From NCBI GenBank assembly GCA_036971475.1, contig JBAIZL010000001.1:212064075-212128074 (forward strand): a stretch of 64,000 nucleotides of DNA, in the 5' to 3' direction. The position numbers and the translations under genes are program-made. Position 1 is the stretch's first letter, and every line of letters starts with the position of its first letter. The notes below the pieces were generated by a model, which worked only from the letters and a program-made list of their open reading frames with translations, searched no databases and was not told where the DNA came from. Positions 61,918-64,000 of the stretch are shown here, one piece after another. Source of the DNA: Prosapia bicincta. Its lineage: Eukaryota > Arthropoda > Insecta > Hemiptera > Cercopidae.

Positions 61918-64000
61918 CTAATTCTAATTCTATGTCAAATATCCAGGCAGTAGATCCTGAGATATTCTAATTCTAATTCTGTGTGAAGTATCCAGGCAGT
62001 AGATCCTGAGATATTCTAATTCTAGTTCTATGTCAAAGATCCAGGCAGTAGATCCTGAGATATTCTAATTCTGTGTGAAGTATCCAGGCAGTAGATCCTG
62101 AGATATTCTAATTCTAGTTCTATGTCAAATATCCAGGCAGTAGATCCTGAGATATTCTAATTCTGTGTGAAGTATCCAGGCAGTAGATCCTGAGATATTC
62201 TAATTCTGTATGAAGTATCCAGGCAATAGATCCTGAGATATTCTAATTCTAATTCTGTGTGAAGTATTCAGGCAGTAGATCCTGAGATATTCTAATTCTA
62301 ATTCTGTGTGAAGTATCCAGGCAGTAGATCCTGAGATATTCTAATTCTAGTTCTATGTCAAATATCCAGGCAGTAGATCCTGAGATATTCTAATTCTAAT
62401 TCCGTGTGAAGTATCCAGGCAGTAGATCCTGAGATATTCTAATTCTAATTCTGTGTGAAGTATCCAGGCAGTAGATCCTGAGATATTCTAATTCTAGTTC
62501 TATGTCAAATATCCAGGCAGTAGATCCTGAGATATTCTAATTCTAATTCTGTGTGAAGTATGCAGGCAGTAGATCCTGAGATATTATAATTCTAATTCTG
62601 TGTGAAGTATCCAGGCAGTAGATCCTGAGATATTCTAATTCTAGTTCTATGTCAAAGATCCAGGCAGTAGATCCTGAGATATTCTAATTCTGTGTGAAGT
62701 ATCCAGGCAGTAGATCCTGAGATATTCTAATTCTAGTTCTATGTCAAATATCCAGGCAGTAGATCCTGAGATATTCTAATTCTGTGTGAAGTATCCAGGC
62801 AGTAGATCCTGAGATATTCCAATTCTGTATGAAGTATCCAGGCAATAGATCCTGAGATATTCTAATTCTAATTCTGTATGAAGTATCCAGGCAGTAGATC
62901 CTGATATATTCTAATTCTAATTCTGTGTGAAGTATCCATGCAGTAGATCCTGAGATATTCTAATTCTAGTTCTATGTCAAATATGCAAGCAGTAGATACT
63001 GAGATATTCTAATTCTAATTCTGTGTGAAGTATCCAGGCAGTAGATCCTGAGATATTCTAATTCTAGTTCTATGTCAAATATCCAGGCAGTAGATCCTGA
63101 GATATTCTAATTCTGTGTGAAGTATCCAGGCAGTAGATCCTGAGATATTCTAATTCTAATTCTGTGTGAAGTATCCAGGCAGTAGATCCTGAGATATTCT
63201 AATTCTAATTCTGTTTGAAGTATCCAGGCAGTAGATCCTGAGATATTCTAATTCTAATTCTGTGTGAAGTATCCAGGCAGTAGATCCTGAGATATTCTAA
63301 TTTTAGTTCTATGTCAAATATCCATGCAGTAGATCCTGAGATATTCTAATTCTGTGTGAAGTATCCAGGCAGTAGATCCTGAGATATTCTAATTCTAATT
63401 CTGTGTGAAGTATCCAGGCAGTAGATCCTGAGATATTCTAATTCTGTGTGAAGTATCCAGGCAGTAGATCCTGAGATATTCTAATTCTAGTTCTATGTCA
63501 AATATCCAGGCAGTAGATCCTGAGATATTCTAATTCTGTGTGAAGTATCCAGGCAGTAGATCCTGAGATATTCTAATTCTGTGTGAAGTATCTAGGCAGT
63601 AGATCCTGAGATATTCTAATTCTAATTCTGTGTGAAGTATCCAGGCAGTAGATCCTGAGATATTCTAATTCTAATTCTGTGTGAAGTATCCAGGCAGTAG
63701 ATCCTGAGATATTCTAATTCTAATTCTGTGTGAAGTATCCAGGCAGTAGATCCTGAGATATTCTAATTCTGTGTGAAGTATCCAGGCAGTAGATCCTGAG
63801 ATATTCTAATTCTAGTTCTATGTCAAATATCCAGGCAGTAGATCCTGAGATATTCTAATTCTGTGTGAAGTATCCAGGCAGTAGATCCTGAGATATTCTA
63901 ATTCTAGTTCTATGTCAAATATCCAGGCAGTAGATCCTGAGATATTCTAATTCTGTGTGAAGTATCCAGGCAGTAGATCCTGAGATATTCTAATTCTAAT
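61918..64000. repeat. 43/49-bp minisatellite block 3 (runs off the window)
   Basis: About 45 units to the window edge. The segment from about 62,330 repeats 58,230 onwards at offset 4,099 (TTCCGTGTGAAG 58,301/62,400; TTCCAATTC 58,718/62,817). From about 63,300 it follows 60,194 onwards at offset 3,106 (ATTTTAGTTC 60,194/63,300; TCTAGGCAG 60,485/63,591). Since 4,099 minus 3,106 is 993, block 3 has one copy of the 993-bp HOR where block 2 has two. One unit has CTGATATATT near 62,903. Confidence 0.93.

Overview
The window is eukaryotic, non-genic and almost entirely satellite DNA. I found no credible protein-coding gene, tRNA, rRNA, CRISPR array or bacterial-type operon. About 85% of the 64 kb is head-to-tail tandem repeat, the rest is AT-leaning spacer. 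The organisation (kilobase arrays, higher-order repeats, microsatellites, inverted-repeat element remnants) points to animal heterochromatin, such as pericentromeric, subterminal or sex-chromosome-like DNA. The source species cannot be named. A TAGGCCTA-type word near 31,186 and a TAGGTTAGGT word near 50,872 are only weak hints of an invertebrate.

Layout. 1-356: end of a 66-bp satellite that is itself six 11-bp subunits. 357-959: spacer with a TG-rich stretch. 960-30,167: one unbroken array of a 105-bp satellite, 278 full unit intervals with only six length-changing indels at unit level. It holds a ~4.1-kb higher-order repeat (HOR) in its left half and a 4,830-bp (46-unit) tandem duplication in its right half. 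30,168-33,460: spacer with an AT-rich block and a ~53-bp-arm inverted repeat. 33,461-48,962: a second array, 149-bp unit, about 104 units of at least five interleaved subfamilies, with 3,516- and 4,708-bp HORs. 48,963-49,994: AT-rich spacer. 49,995-50,502: three strongly diverged ~178-bp monomers related to the 149-bp satellite. 50,503-52,017: spacer with two outward-facing CCTGA...GAAA...AATAAA motifs and an 11-bp tandem repeat. 52,018-64,000 (runs off the window): a composite array in which a 446-482 bp linker (TA microsatellite, hairpin, three-fold repeat) occurs three times, each followed by kilobases of a 43/49-bp minisatellite.

Long open reading frames exist on the minus strand of the 105-bp array (up to 3,792 codons at 18,767-30,145). 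They exist because 105 is a multiple of 3 and the unit lacks a stop in one frame. Recurrent stop-creating variants, frameshifting indels and mostly residue-changing variation argue against translation. The most interesting content is the nested architecture: four unrelated repeat families in one window, near-identical multi-kilobase HORs with single-unit deletion scars, a relic of the probable progenitor of one satellite, and the same CACGTG core in three of the families. Exact copy numbers depend on a correct assembly of highly repetitive DNA.
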